From a bacterium (GTDB lineage Bacteria; Patescibacteriota; Gracilibacteria; Absconditabacterales; Absconditicoccaceae): a stretch of DNA of 64,000 nucleotides. The position numbers and the translations under genes are program-made. Within the stretch, counting starts at the first letter, position 1. Each line of letters opens with the position of its first letter. Shown here piece by piece: positions 40,147 through 52,008 of this stretch. Below the pieces are notes generated by a model. It was not told the origin of the DNA and ran no database searches. It saw only the letters and a list, made by a program, of their open reading frames with translations. The stretch lies in the NCBI GenBank assembly GCA_020627925.1, contig JAHDFY010000003.1, positions 112,534-176,533 on the forward strand. Direction: 5' to 3'.

Positions 40147-42618
40147 TTATAATCATTTGATCAATTGAGTAACTTGTGTTGTATCTGTGTCGTCATTATT
40201 GTTTGATTGCTTATTGGCAACCGGAATACTCGCTTGTTCCACAGGCAAGTCTTTAATCTCGGTAATAATTGCCGATGCATCATCCATCCCAGTCATAATA
40301 GGAGCTGATGGTGGAGTTACCTGCGCTGGAGTGTTTGATGGCGGAGGAGTAGTGATCTTCTGAGGAGTTGGTGGTACTTGTTGAGGTGAAGGGTTAGCTT
40401 GTTGTACGGGAGGCTTCGGTTGCGGTGGTGGCGGAGAAGCTTTTGTGGTTGTTGTTTGTACTGGTGGGTTTTGTGCAATTTCCACACCCAATGATTGTTT
40501 TGTTTCAGGTTTTGGGGCTGTTTTTTTTACACCTACATCAGTCGAGATAAAGTTTTTTTCGTGAGGAGCAGCAAGAATTTTTACGGCAATATGCTGATTT
40601 CCTGCAAAAATCAAACCTTCTCCGATACTTGCAGCAACTAATCTTTGTTTTTCTGATTCGGACAAACCGATAAGTGATTCCAGTGACTTGATCGATGTTG
40701 TTGATTGTTTGAGTAGAATTTGCATTGCTGAGTTGGAAATAATCGGTTTTCCATATTTTGATCTAATGAAGTCTTCGATATCTTGCGAAATAGTCGTAAT
40801 TCACAAACCATATTTTCTGGCTCTTTTGATCAGACCAAATAAGAAATTAGCCGATGTTTCATTTTGAAGCATAATCCAAGCTTCATCCGCAACAAGCAAC
40901 CTTCTTCTTTTTTCGGCTCTTACTTTGGTCCAGATAAAATTAAGCGCATTATACATTGCTGGAGTCTTCAAAGCATCTTCCAAATCTCTGATAGAGAAAA
41001 CAGTCATTTTGTTATCGATATCAATATTGGTGTAGTTATTGAATATTTTTGCAAAAGCTCCCGTTACATACTTACTCAATCTTACTGCAATATCTGCCGC
41101 GGCATCTCCTTCCATTCCTTGCAAAACATTGTACAAATCAGACATCAATGGTGGTTGCTTTCACGCATAATCATCCATATCCATGGTGATTCCTTTTAGT
41201 TGATAAGTAGTCGTGATTGCTCTATCCAATACTGCTTCTTGTTGAGGAGTAATACCTCCAATCATGATTTGAATAAGTCCAACAAGTGAGGCAACTTGCC
41301 CTCTCAAAAGATCTCCCTTTCCATAGTTTCTATCTTCAAGCTTGGGTGGTAGATCAAATGGATTAATAAATTGATTAGAACTTGTAGAAATATTGACGTA
41401 GGTCCCTCAAACTTTGTCAACCAAACTAATATACTCGTTTTCAGGATCGATAACCATAACGTGAATGTCGTTCAGCAGATATCTCAGGATTTCTAGTTTT
41501 ACAGTAAACGATTTACCTGCTCCCGATGTCGCCAAAACCACACTGTTCATATTGGGAAGATTATTGTTGAATCTGTCAAAAATTACTAATGATCCTGTGT
41601 GTTGATTGATTCCATAAAAAATTCAAGTCTTACTAATCATATCAGTAGAAATAAACGGAAACGACCCAGCCAAAGAAGAGCTAATCGTGCTTCTCGTGAT
41701 TCCTAACCCATCCAAACAAATAGGCAAACTACTTTGAAATCCTTCATCCATTCTTTGGTAGGCAGATTTTACTTGCACTCCCAATCCGCTAATTTTTTGT
41801 TCAAACTTTTTTCCAATTTCATTAAGTCTGCTTTGATCTTCTGTATACAAATTGACGTATGCTCACGTTTCGTAGTATCTTTCTTCTCTTGTTGCTAATT
41901 TTTGTCTAATCGTTTGGATATCTCTATATTGCACTTCTAGCTCTGTATCAATAGTGATTCCTCTTTGCACTGATTCATTGATCTCTGCTTTGATTTGCGT
42001 TGATTTTTGCTTCAGTACTCATTGAATGGCACTATCATCTTCAGGATAAATAAAAAAGCTAATATCCCATTTTCCATCAATGGCCAGAATATCTCTTGTC
42101 CAAAGAGACTCTACATACGACGGATATTTTTCTACATAATAAGTCTTTCCAGGCAATCCCGATACAACAAATTTTCCTCCTTCAACTTTCCAATACGAAG
42201 CAGAAACATGCGATTTATAGTCAGCAAGATTGGCATTATGTTCTTTTTCGTTTTCCAAAATATACTTTCTCAGCTCATTGGTAAGCAGCTTGTCTGAATA
42301 TTTATCATCAGGCATTTCAATCAACTCTTTTATCTGTTGTTTAAGAGGAGATTTAGCAGAGATCTTGGTCGCTGTTGCTGTGGTGTTTTTTGTTTCTGAA
42401 GTGGTTTTTTGTTTCTTTGTTTGAGTTGCTCATCATCACAATAATCCACCAAACAACTTATCAAAAAATCCTTGTTTTTTTTCTGTTGATGCTGGTGTTG
42501 TCTCTTTTTTTTGATCTTTTTCTGTACTAGAAAATGTTGCAAAAATAGGATATCCCCCTCCAGGAATCTCCTTTGAATAATTTGCATCATAAACAACATT
42601 AGTAAACTTTTCGAGCAT
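40147..42618 (-). CDS. virB4: VirB4/TraC-like type IV secretion ATPase
   Basis: This secretion ATPase powers type IV secretion, conjugation or related pilus machines. The 823-residue protein has a VirB4 N-terminal domain (WDISFFIYPEDD, ...LYTEDQSRL), Walker A LATSGAGKSFTVK, IDPENEYISLV, Walker B RRRLLVADEAWIML and the ITTISQD-type sensor region after RARKYG. The C-terminal ~130 residues form a Pro/Gln-rich tail (PPPPQPKPPVQQ) unusual for the family. UGA glycines occur throughout, including before ITTISQD. It leads a three-gene row. No VirD4, relaxase or mobility protein is in view, so DNA transfer cannot be claimed; a protein-secretion or pilus role is equally possible. Confidence 0.93.
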
Positions 42619-42812
42619 TAACCACAGACAGAAACATAAAACATTTTTATCTGACCCTATTGTACGTTTTATACGAAGATACTTCCAACTATCATCCCTG
42701 TATCACGTCTTCAACTTGCCATCTCCCAAAAAATGATATAATAAATAGCACTTGACTTTGTTTCAATTTTGAGTAAGAAAAAAATATTAATCAAACGTAT
42801 AAAATAAAAAAA
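42619..42812. promoter_or_regulatory. Divergent spacer virB4 / small Cys protein
   Basis: About 190 AT-rich bases between divergent genes. The stretch acttgactttgtttcaattt (around 42751-42770) offers a -35-like TTGACT for the plus-strand gene but no clear -10. Nothing else is recognised. Confidence 0.35.
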
Positions 42813-43028
42813 ATGGGAACCTATCAACTAAATGCAACAAAAATAAATATAGAAAAAGCAATCAAAGTAATGCTCTTTATTTTCGTATTACTTTTAGGAG
42901 CATATACTGTTCATGAAGCTAATTTATTAGCAAAAGAGTCATATAAATGCAATGCATGGACTTGTCAAGAAACACAAGCGCCAAACTGTAATGGATATTG
43001 TGAGGAACATTGTAACCCAATGGAATAA
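42813..43028 (+). CDS. Small membrane protein with Cys-rich C-terminus
   Basis: A 71-residue protein with one membrane segment (VMLFIFVLLLGAYTV, residues ~20-34) and an outside tail containing five cysteines (KCNAWTCQE, NCNGYCEEHC), possibly metal-binding or disulfide-bonded. No UGA codons. A clear terminator follows. No family recognised. Confidence 0.6.
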   Translation: MGTYQLNATKINIEKAIKVMLFIFVLLLGAYTVHEANLLAKESYKCNAWTCQETQAPNCNGYCEEHCNPME

Positions 43029-43045
43029 ACTTACCTCAATAAAAA

Positions 43046-43077
43046 GCAGCAGCCAAATTGGCTGCTGTTTAATTTTT
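43046..43077 (+). terminator. Intrinsic terminator
   Basis: Hairpin cagcagcca / tggctgctg with a 3-base loop, then a T-rich run, 20 bases after the stop of the small Cys protein. Confidence 0.8.
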
Positions 43078-43102
43078 ATAAAAATTGTAATTTATTACTA
43101 TT

Positions 43103-43786
43103 CTAGTAACTATTTTTATAACCAAAATGCTTATTCATATAATTATACAAGAAAGATTCGCATTTTTTTTTATAGAATAAGATATCAAAAAATTCAATCA
43201 TATTTCCCATTAAACGATTAGGCATGTTTTTATAAATCGCCTTTTTAAATAAAGGATTTTTTTTAGCTTTTTGAATTACTTTTTTGCAAATATTTTCAAC
43301 TCTACTATCATCGGTAATGTTAGCATGACGCAAAAAAATTTCAGCATCATCTACTTTGTCTACACGGACTAATTTGACAACGACGTTTATCCATAAACTA
43401 GAAAAAAAAGGAAGATGTTGTAATGATTCAAGATATCACAAAAGAGTACGATAACGAAAACCTGGATGTAAATCTAACATTTTATTATATTGCTCTATCC
43501 AGCAAAGATTTTTAATTGGCGTCAGAGAAAAAGAGGTAGAACGGTATTCATCAGGTCAAACAAATTTTTCTTTTTTTATATCAATAAATAAGTTATAATT
43601 ATTCAAATATAATGCTACATGTCCCTTAAAAAGCACAAATTGATGAAAAACCTTTTTCTTTTGCAATTCTTTAGAAAATTGAGAACAAAAAAGAAGACAT
43701 CCTCCTTCTTTAATATTGCTCTTATGATAAGCAGAAAAAAAGTCTTTTCTTTTTTTATGATAGAGCATTTCTAAATCTTGCAACAT
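43103..43786 (-). CDS. Unknown protein with candidate Cys-His-Asp site
   Basis: The 227-residue protein has an N-terminal part like small thiol hydrolases or transglutaminase-like folds: GGCLLFCSQF (Cys30), then FKGHVALYL (His56) and LFIDIKKE (Asp69), in the order Cys-His-Asp used by papain-like, transglutaminase and arylamine N-acetyltransferase folds. The rest is helical, with LHPGFRYRTLLG and FFDILFYKKKC. No signal peptide is visible. UGA glycines occur in the middle. ATG start at 43786; TAG stop. The enzyme assignment is an inference from motif order only. Confidence 0.5.
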
Positions 43787-43802
43787 TTTTTTTCTTAAAA
43801 TA

Positions 43803-43833
43803 AAAGCACGATAATTATAAACATTATCGTGCT
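43803..43833 (-). terminator. Intrinsic terminator
   Basis: A long perfect stem (agcacgataat / attatcgtgct) with a 7-base loop and T-rich tail on the minus strand, placed 25 bases after the stop of the small acidic gene and just before the start of the next gene. Confidence 0.8.
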
Positions 43834-43857
43834 ATAGCGCAATTATAATTGCTAATT

Positions 43858-44022
43858 TTAGAATCAATCATCAAATAATGCTTGATCTAAATCTTCTCTA
43901 GATACTTCATTATGACCACCTTCATCAACCTCACCTAAACGTTCCTCTAAGAAAGCGTCTGCGTTTTCTGACTCATCAGTTGAAGTATCGTCTTTTGGAT
44001 CATCAAAAAATGTTTTAGACAT
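43858..44022 (-). CDS. Small acidic protein (54 aa)
   Basis: The 54-codon gene from ATG 44022 to TAA 43858 encodes a highly acidic peptide (MSKTFFDDPKDD start, ...DLDQALFDDGF end) with about 20 Asp/Glu. The penultimate residue is a UGA glycine; without it the gene would end two codons earlier. A strong terminator follows and a 200-base spacer precedes it, supporting a real small gene. No family recognised; a charge-based partner role is possible. Confidence 0.55.
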
Positions 44023-44228
44023 AAGCCAAATATTAATTTTAGTTAAGAATACATTAACAAGAAGACACTAAAGATATAATTACAAATATCATCAACAAAT
44101 TATTAACATCATAACACAAATTTAATACTACTTTCTAGAAAACACAATTAAAAGTTGATATATTGTAATTTTGGTCCTACTATAAATTAGTATGACAACT
44201 TTGAAAACAGCATTAATACAAGAATCTA

Positions 44229-46955
44229 CTATGCCATCCCCTCAAACGTTATCACACCATCCCAGATTCCCATTTGTTGGATTTGTTCTGAGTGGGTAAC
44301 CGTATAAAAACTGATTGTATGCTGCTGAATAAAGTCATGTAACATATCGGCTACCTGACCAACCGTATCTCTATCCAAGTTATTGATAGTTTCATCCAAA
44401 AACAACATAGTAGAACGCATATACGAAGCAACCGAAAGCATCCATACTAATTTCAAAATTGTTTTTTGTCCACCACTCAGTGAGCTTATTTCTCTTTCTC
44501 CTTTTTCATCTTCAATAATTGCGTGCATTGCTAATTTGTCATTATCTTCAGTAATTTTCATGTGAAGGGTATAATCAACTACCTGTACCAAATACGAATT
44601 AATAATTTCATTGAGCGTTGGCAATGCAGTTTGCAATACAACAAGAAGTAACTCCTTAGAAAAAATTGTATAAAGATTGTGCAAACGCTTTTCTTGTGCA
44701 ATAAGATTATCAACGTCACGCTGTGAAATTTTGTAATCACTGATGAGATCAGCAAGCTGGTGATACGCTTGTTCAATCTGAGCAAGGTGTTTTTGATCTT
44801 GTTCTCTATGATCATAGTCAATTTCATCCAATGATTTTTTTGCTCTATCACGATCTTCTGCAATTTTGACCAATAGTTTTTGTTGGGTTTCTAGCATTTT
44901 TTGCGTCAGCTCTTGTTCTTTTTTTTGCGAAATAATAGCGTCTTTGATAGAGGACATTTTTTTGTAAAGAGCGTCTCATGCTACAATAGCATCATCAAGT
45001 TTTTTGATAGTTGCTTGCAATTGTTGCGATTCATCAAACAATCACAAAACATCCTGCCAAGCAATGGCAACCATAAATTCTTTGATCAATCACGTTGTCT
45101 TTTCTATTTGTGCAATTTCGTCCACACATGTTTTTGTGATGGCAGCAAAATCAGCATCAATAAGTTTTTGCTTCAAAACAGTACGTTGCTCTTGTATGGT
45201 AGCAACAAAGTCAACAAGCACTTCTTGCGGTGTTTGTGTTAGTTGTCTTTGCTGTTGCTGCAATACAGTTTGTTCGTTTTGTATGGTAGCAAGACGTCTA
45301 CGACAATCTTCATAATCAAACTCTTCTAGTAGCAACGTCAATTCGTTCTCTAATACTTTTTTTTGTTGTTGCAAATCTTTGAGGGATTTGTTGTTGATAA
45401 GTTGTATATATGGACAATCTGACTGAATTTTTTCACAATGAAAAAGAGAGGCAGAGGCTATCGAGTTATCAAATCATTGTATTTTTTTGTCCAGTCATTC
45501 ACGTCTTTTTTCAAAATCCTTTTGTTTCTCTTCCCAACGTTTTTGTTCCGTTTGTTGTTGTTGTAATTGTTGTTGTAAGATAGTTTGCTGTTGACGTATT
45601 TCTCTTTGAAAAGAAGAGTAGGCACGTGTTCCCTCTTGATCAAAAGCCAATTGATCAAATTGATCACGAATGATTTTTTCTTGTTTTTTGGTATCATCCA
45701 AACGGACAGACAGATTTTTTTTCTGTTCTGCCAAATGCTTTCATTTTTCTATCAGAGCACGTATTGCATGATGCACATCCGCAATGCTTTGCTGTTGCGT
45801 AGTGTCAAAATACTCAGCAAACAAGGGTGATTTTGCTACAAATCAAGCAATAGTAGCAAAAGGAATTTGCTGTTCAAGTTGAGTAAGTTTTTGATAGGTT
45901 TGTTGTTTTTGTTGTTTGAGCGTTTCCAGTGATTGTTCATCAAATCAGTCAAGCTTACGTTGATTGTCTAGCAATAACTGAGTCAATTCAGAAAGACGCG
46001 ATTCCAAATCTTTTATTTTTTTTTGTTCTTGAATGTAATGTGTCTGTTGTTGGTCGTAAATTACTTTCATTTTTTCGTATTTTTTGCTCACTTGAGCAAG
46101 GATATTTTTGGTAGATTCTATCACTGATACATCAATTCCCATCAGACTAAATCCCATGATTTGCAATTTATCTTCCAAGTGTATCCATTCTTGTATAGTT
46201 TCTTTCCACGGAGCAAGCGATGAAACCAGAGCAGGGGAGTTTTTGATACTCATATAGTGAGTGGTAATAGTTTGTATATATTGCTGCAATTTATGCTGAT
46301 ATTGCTGAGTATCTGCTTTGACCTTACGTGTTGCCTGTATTGTTCTTCTCTTTTCGGCGATTTGTGTTTTTGCCTCATCAATTCCTAGCATACCAAAAAC
46401 ATTTTTGAACACTTCTATTCTTTCTGCTGGCACCATTTCAAAAATATTGGGCGCATCCTGCATCAAAAAAACAGTACTTGCAAACACTTCCCTTGGCGGC
46501 AAAATACTCCCCAATGTTTGTTGTATATCTGATTCATTTTTGAACACTTGTTCTTCCATAGAAATTCCTTGTTGGACTATCAGATCTCTTATATCAAGGT
46601 CTTTTATAATAACATTATCAGAAAATTGAGGAAGATCGCCCATCACGTATAGTTGTGATTGACATCTATCCTTGCTTTTTCAGGCTTTAAGCTTCCTTAC
46701 GATCAAATAATGTACATCGTCACTAGTAAATAGCAAAGACAAAACTGCAGAATCACACTTTGCATTAACCATTTTTCTTGATGAGTACTTATACAATCAA
46801 TACAGCGGTCCATCAAAGAACAAAAAGCTTTTTCACGAACCAATAGGCGCCTTGATCAAATATTTTCCACGATGAAAAACGACCGAAAGCGTCTTATGAG
46901 CAAACGGACCGATATTTTTATAACTAGCTGCGTGAAGAGTAATTGTTCAGTTCAT
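44229..46955 (-). CDS. sbcC: SbcC/Rad50-like SMC-type ATPase
   Basis: The 908-residue ATPase has a head formed by N- and C-terminal parts around a long coiled coil. The N-terminus shows ASYKNIGPFAHKTLSV and Walker A KAPIGSGKSFLFFDG; the C-terminus has the ABC signature SSLSGGQKTILKL, Walker B TMLFLDETINNLD and the switch His in YTVTHSEQIQQ. The apex of the coil, where Rad50/SbcC have a C-x2-C zinc hook, carries C-x6-C followed by Pro (Cys codons at 45435-45437 and 45414-45416). It would tether and process DNA ends with a SbcD/Mre11 nuclease not in this window. The first 103 residues are only joined if UGA=Gly. TAG stop. Confidence 0.93.
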
Positions 46956-47000
46956 AATATAAGTATTTATTTATTCCTCGACTATTTTCATCAAGAAAAT

Positions 47001-47026
47001 AAAAAAAGGTGAGCAAAAACTCACCT
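47001..47026 (-). terminator. Intrinsic terminator
   Basis: Hairpin aaggtgag / ctcacctt with a 6-base loop and a run of T's on the minus strand, directly after the stop of the gene at 47029. Confidence 0.8.
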
Positions 47027-47028
47027 TG

Positions 47029-47346
47029 TTATAATTTTTTGATAGAGATAATTAGATATGTCTCTATCATGAGATGCTTTTTCGACTCTTGTACAAGAAT
47101 TTGCCTCACTCTTGTTTCAAGGCCTGTTGGAACCAAAATCAAAGCATCATACAAAAATGTTACAGAGAATATGTTTTCTACATATTGCTTTGACAAAATC
47201 CATACTTCACTCGGAGGTTGCAAAAGAACACCGCTTCTTAGATATTTATCTATATAACGACGCCATGGACGATATGATGGACTTGGCTTCCTACGAATTA
47301 ATCCTGCTTGGGGATCAATAAATAATTTATAAAATGTTTTTTCCAT
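47029..47346 (-). CDS. Hypothetical protein (105 aa)
   Basis: A 105-residue basic protein (MEKTFYKLFIDPQAG..., SYRPWRRYIDKYLRSGVLL). It appears soluble with an alpha/beta pattern (WILSKQYVENIFSVTFLYDA, LILVPTGLETRVRQILVQ). No UGA codons and no recognised domain. It has its own terminator, 46 bases before sbcC's start. The other strand here also has an open frame, which I consider a shadow. Confidence 0.55.
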   Translation of the reverse strand: MEKTFYKLFIDPQAGLIRRKPSPSYRPWRRYIDKYLRSGVLLQPPSEVWILSKQYVENIFSVTFLYDALILVPTGLETRVRQILVQESKKHLMIETYLIISIKKL

Positions 47347-47600
47347 TTTTTTCTATTATGATTTTTTTATTGGAATGATGATTTTTATTTTATTGTAGCA
47401 TAATAAAAATAGCAAAAAGAAAAAGCCAAAATGTATAATTTTGGCTCTTAAATACTCCAAACAAGGGAGCATAATGTAATAAGTAAGATTACCAAAACTA
47501 GTAATTGTAGTCTAGGTGGGCAATCTTGCAAAATAATAAATAAACTTGGTTTCATATTTGACAAGGTTTTGTTATAGCTTCCTTATAACAAAGCCGTTAG
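47347..47600. other. Intergenic region with a minus-strand terminator
   Basis: About 250 bases without a gene. It includes an imperfect inverted repeat (tttgttata / tataacaaa, about 47570-47592) just after the M23 gene, and the terminator hairpin at 47424-47447. The ~110 bases between these could be a 3' UTR or a small RNA; I cannot support a specific one. Confidence 0.4.
47424..47447 (-). terminator. Intrinsic terminator downstream of M23 gene
   Basis: Hairpin agccaaaat / attttggct with a short loop, followed on the minus strand by TTTTTCTTTTT. It lies 150 bases after the peptidase stop codon. Confidence 0.7.
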
Positions 47601-49067
47601 TTATTTCAAATCAATAATTGCCCATCTTTGCAAATCAATAAGAAGTGCTACTTTTGCCTCATCTTCCGTAGAAGATACCGTAAAGGTATTAGTAATTTTT
47701 CCATTATTGACCAAAGATACAATCTCTCTAGTGATTTCTACTGACTCATTTTCAGAAACAAATTGCAATGATGCAGGCAAGATACCATGAAATGGTTTTC
47801 CTGTTGTTTTGTTGACTACTGTCATCACAAACTCGCTTGTCATTGCTGATGTGTATTGGTATGTTCCAAATATTTCATATTGCTCCAAAAACAATTGTAC
47901 GTCAAATGGTAATTCATAATTAGGAATAGCGAAGAATTCGACAATAGTTACATCCTCATTGATCGTTACATCAGAAATAAGATGTGAATGCGATGAGGAC
48001 ACGACATCACCAATCTCATGACCAACTTCATCACTCTTCTCTTCTTTTTCTTTGTCATTTGCTGTTCCATGAATCACTACTTCATGAGGAATTCCATCAT
48101 CAACAGCATCTTCTCATGCTTCAACAACAATCGCATCACCAACAACGACTTCAAGCGATGGTGCATCTTCTTCTACTGGAGTATCTACAACAGCAACCGG
48201 AGTAGGTTTTTTGTAAGCGGATTCAACAAATAAGATCGGATCGTAAGTATATGAGTGAAGTTCTTCACGACACAACCCTGTATTGATGATTTCAACGTGT
48301 CCTTTCGTTAGGTCTTCACACCCTAAGAAACCATACTTAGGTCTACCAAAATTGTCTGCGGTAATTTCCCAGTGCACGTGAAAACCTCCCAATGCTCCAA
48401 AAACAGATCCTGTATTACCTACCGTTCCAATTTGTTGCCCTGTATAGACTGTCTCTCCTGTACGTACATGAATTTTTTCCATGTGTGCTGTGATAGAGTA
48501 GTAAGTTACTCACCCACGAGTAAACCTAATCTTTACCACGTTTCCATAACCATTTTGAAAACCAGCAAACATCACTTCTCCATTTGCTACAGAATACAAA
48601 GGAGTTCCTTCTGAAGTTGGTATATCTACTCATAAGTGAGCTCCTTTGGCCATATCCCAAGAGTCTCATTTGTAAGGAGCTCCCCACAAAACAGAATAGG
48701 TTTGTCTATAAAGTTCGTTATTGGCGTAGGCAGCATAATTTGCCTTATGAATACGTGGCAAATCAATCTTACACGATTCTTCAATAGTATCCCAATGTTG
48801 TGTTCTACATTCAATTAAGCTAACATGCTTCAATGGATACTCAAGATAATCATTGGTAGCTCATCATAATGCAGCAAAACCAGAAAGACTAACCACTCCC
48901 AAAAGACTACCCATAAACAAAATAACATACTCAATACTTGCTACCAATGAAGACATCACATGCACTGCCTTGTGTATTTTATGTCCATGACGAGAAACTT
49001 TGCCTTTGATATGAGTGGCAACTTTTTTTCTTAATTTTTTTCTCTGTTTTTTTGTAAAAGCTACCAT
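47601..49067 (-). CDS. M23 (LytM-like) zinc metallopeptidase with membrane anchor
   Basis: The 488-residue protein has a basic cytoplasmic N-terminus, a membrane segment (SIEYVILFMGSLLGVVSL, ~residues 45-62) and an extracytoplasmic M23 domain with AHLGVDIPTSEG (HxxxD metal ligands) and GGFHVHWEI (HxH). These enzymes cut peptidoglycan cross-links or, if inactive, activate amidases; the ligands here look intact. An acidic Val/Glu-rich linker (EVVVGDAIVVEAGEDAVDD) and a C-terminal beta-rich domain of ~150 residues follow. UGA glycines are present. The gene stands alone; it is divergent from the PKD protein gene. Likely role in cell-wall remodelling together with the cell's own alr-dependent peptidoglycan. 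Confidence 0.9.
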
Positions 49068-49263
49068 ATCGCTAAAATCGTGTATAAAATTTTTCTAACA
49101 TATGTTACATATTTTACGCATATTTTTTTCACATGTCAAATTTTTAACACTTTTTTTAAGAAGTTTGCATAGTCCAGTGAGTAGTTTGTATTGCTGTATT
49201 TAGACAAATATGCATAAAATCAATAAAATTACGCATGAAAACATTTATACCTACCACAGCCTA

Positions 49264-51918
49264 ATGACAGAAACTCAAGGACAAGGAGCTTCAACCAATC
49301 AACCAATCAAACAGCCAGTCAATCAACCAATCCCTCAAACACCACCGGCTGCAGCAGTAAATTCATTGCCGCCTCTTCGTACAGTAGTAGCGCCAACAGA
49401 GCCTAATAGAGGAACAGCGCCTGCAACTCATGCGCAAGCGCAAGTTAATGCTGCACCGACGCAACCATTAACACCACCATTACAGCCGCAACAAACACAA
49501 ACAACAACGTTGCCACCACAACAACCCAAAGTGACGCTACCACCCAAACAAGAAGGCATTGCCATAGGTAATTTGCCTCCAATGAAAAGCCAAACTCCTC
49601 AAACAGCGGCGCCCAACGCTCAAAAAGTAGCATGAACAACCCAAGCGTCTCATGCCCAAGTTTCTCAAACCCCAAGAAAGCCAGAAATTCGTAACACACA
49701 AAAAAGAGGTGCAAAAATAGGAATTAGAGGATTTATTATCGGATGTTTTCTCTTTCTTTTGTTTGTTTTTGGTGTTATTGGCGTTGGACTCTATTATATC
49801 ATTCAAAATCCTGAAGAAGTTGGAGGAAATATTAATATAGATACGGTCAAGCAAGGACTACAAATATTTGCTGTTCTTTTCTTTTGATTCTTGTTTTTCC
49901 TAGGATTTGGGATGATTGTGGTCAATGCGTATAGGCTATCAACCAAAAAAGAATGATCAAAAGTACCCAATGTTTTTGGATTATTGCTTGCAATATTCAT
50001 TGTAGGAGGATCTCTTGGAGGTGGAGTAGTTGTCTTGCAAAACATCAACAATATTGCTTGATCAGATTCACCAAGAACAAGTAATATTATATTAGCAAAA
50101 GTCCCTACCAAAGTAGGACCAAGATATTTACACAATTCTCCGGGGTTACAAGTTATTGCTCCTGTTTCTATGACATTTGAACTTAATAGAACTGTTTTTG
50201 ACAGAACTATGCTCAACACTATTCAAGGAAACGAAATACAAAGAGTTGCACTTGATTGTGGAAATGAGCAAGTAATCAATGCTGATCTTAATTCATACCA
50301 ATTTGCGTGATCATGTCTTTTGACCAAAAAAGGAAATTACCCGGTACAACTCATTGTCACCCACGTAGATAGAACCAACGGTGTACAACAAGAAACGGTT
50401 ATACCAACAGGAAACTTACCGGTAACTTCAGAACTATCACTAAGCACTTCACAAGGAGAATATACACTCAATGATGCAAAAACTGAAATCAATGTAGGAA
50501 AAGCACCAACTAAAGTACTCTTTGATGCAAATAAAATATTTGAAGATTATGGAATTGCTGAATATCAAATAGATTGGGATATTGAAGGAGATGGTATTTG
50601 GGACAAAACAGATGATGTATCTTTTGCTCATAACTACAAAAAACCTGGTATTATGACGCTCTATTACACAATTACTGGATTAGGAGAATATGTCTATCAA
50701 GTAAACTTTAGAGTGGGACAAAATGAAGTCCCAATCTGTGAAATTACACCACAATTGATTCAAGATACTACCTATAACCTTCCGATTGCTTGTGATGATT
50801 TAGGCACACCGATAGTAGAGTACAACTACGAAATCATCAATATCGATAGAGAAAGAACTGTCACTACTGAAAAAACCAAAAGACCTACTATGAGATATAC
50901 ATTTACGCAGTGAGGTGATTACGTTATTAGACTAACCTACCTTACCAATGAAGGAAAAAAATGATTCTATGAATCGGAAACAATTTCAGTTGGAAAGGTT
51001 ATTCACGATGTCGACTATACAATATCATACAAATGAGTAAATGACAATGATTACCAAAGAGTTACACAATGAGGTGAAGGCGATGTATTTTCGCAAGAAT
51101 GAAATCTTGTTCTCACAACGCTTCCTGTTGTACTCAAAGTAGAAATAGGAGCTATTTCACCAATTACCAACAACACAAAAAGCCAAGTCCTTTTTAATGG
51201 AGAACCGATCTTGTCAACTGACGACAAAACATTCACATTTGAAGTAACAACCCAAGGTGACCAAAAATTAGAAATACAAGTAACTGAATCAGATGATGAA
51301 GAACAAGCCACCAATATACTTATTCCTGTGATTCTCGATCAGGCACAAATTATCGGAAGTCTTGAAGCAATAGGAGGAACTGTTGGTTTCGATCCATTTG
51401 AAGCGAGATTTGATGCTACCACCACCACCTTGACTGATCCTGAAGATGAAATTATTTACTTTACATGGGATTTTGGCGATGGTGAAGTCAAAAAAAACAC
51501 ATCACAAGGAACCATCAAACATACGTACATCTACGATCTAGAAAAAGAAAATGGAGAATATATGCCATCTGTAACTATCAAAACAAAAAAGTGATTAGAA
51601 GAAACTATTCAATTAGAGAACCCTATTCTTGTCAAAAAAAGATCAATCAAAGCAACTATTAGATCCGATTCACATATTTCTCAAATTGCTGGGAGAGGAG
51701 AGACTATCACGCTTTCTTTGACGACAGATGGAGACCCAAGCACTATTATATGGGATTTTGGTGATGGAAACACTCTAGAGTGTAACGGAAGATCTTGTCT
51801 TGAACCGACGATCAACTACGAGGAAGCAGGAGAATATACCATCAAAGCAGACATAACATTCTCTGATGGAAACGAAACAATAACAGACGGGCTCAAAATG
51901 ATCATAGAAGATGAATAG
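49264..51918 (+). CDS. Membrane-anchored PKD-domain surface protein
   Basis: The 884-residue protein has a Pro/Gln/Thr-rich cytoplasmic N-terminus (~1-140), three or more membrane segments (IIGCFLFLLFVFGVIGVGLY; FAVLFFGFLFFLGFGMIVV; LLLAIFIVGGSLGGGVVVL) and a large extracytoplasmic part of Ig-like/PKD repeats with YFTWDFGDGE and IIWDFGDGN as the clearest, plus YQIDWDIEGDGIWD. PKD domains mediate protein or carbohydrate contacts on cell surfaces. Many UGA glycines. ATG 49210 is an alternative start. The next gene, another membrane protein, follows at 91 bases. A host-contact role is inference. Confidence 0.8.
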
Positions 51919-52008
51919 CAGGCAAAAAAATAAGTAAAAAATAGCTTTTTGGAGTTTATTCCTCTATAATGACAGTAATGCACTTTATCTAACAATACTC
52001 TCAAATAT

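Noticed and set aside
45004..45315. Cys-rich plus-strand frame
   Set aside because: Antisense to the SbcC coiled coil (Gln/Thr/Lys codons give Cys/Leu/Ser shadows).
47984..48233. His/Gln-rich plus-strand frames
   Set aside because: Antisense to the acidic Val/Glu/Asp linker of the M23 peptidase.
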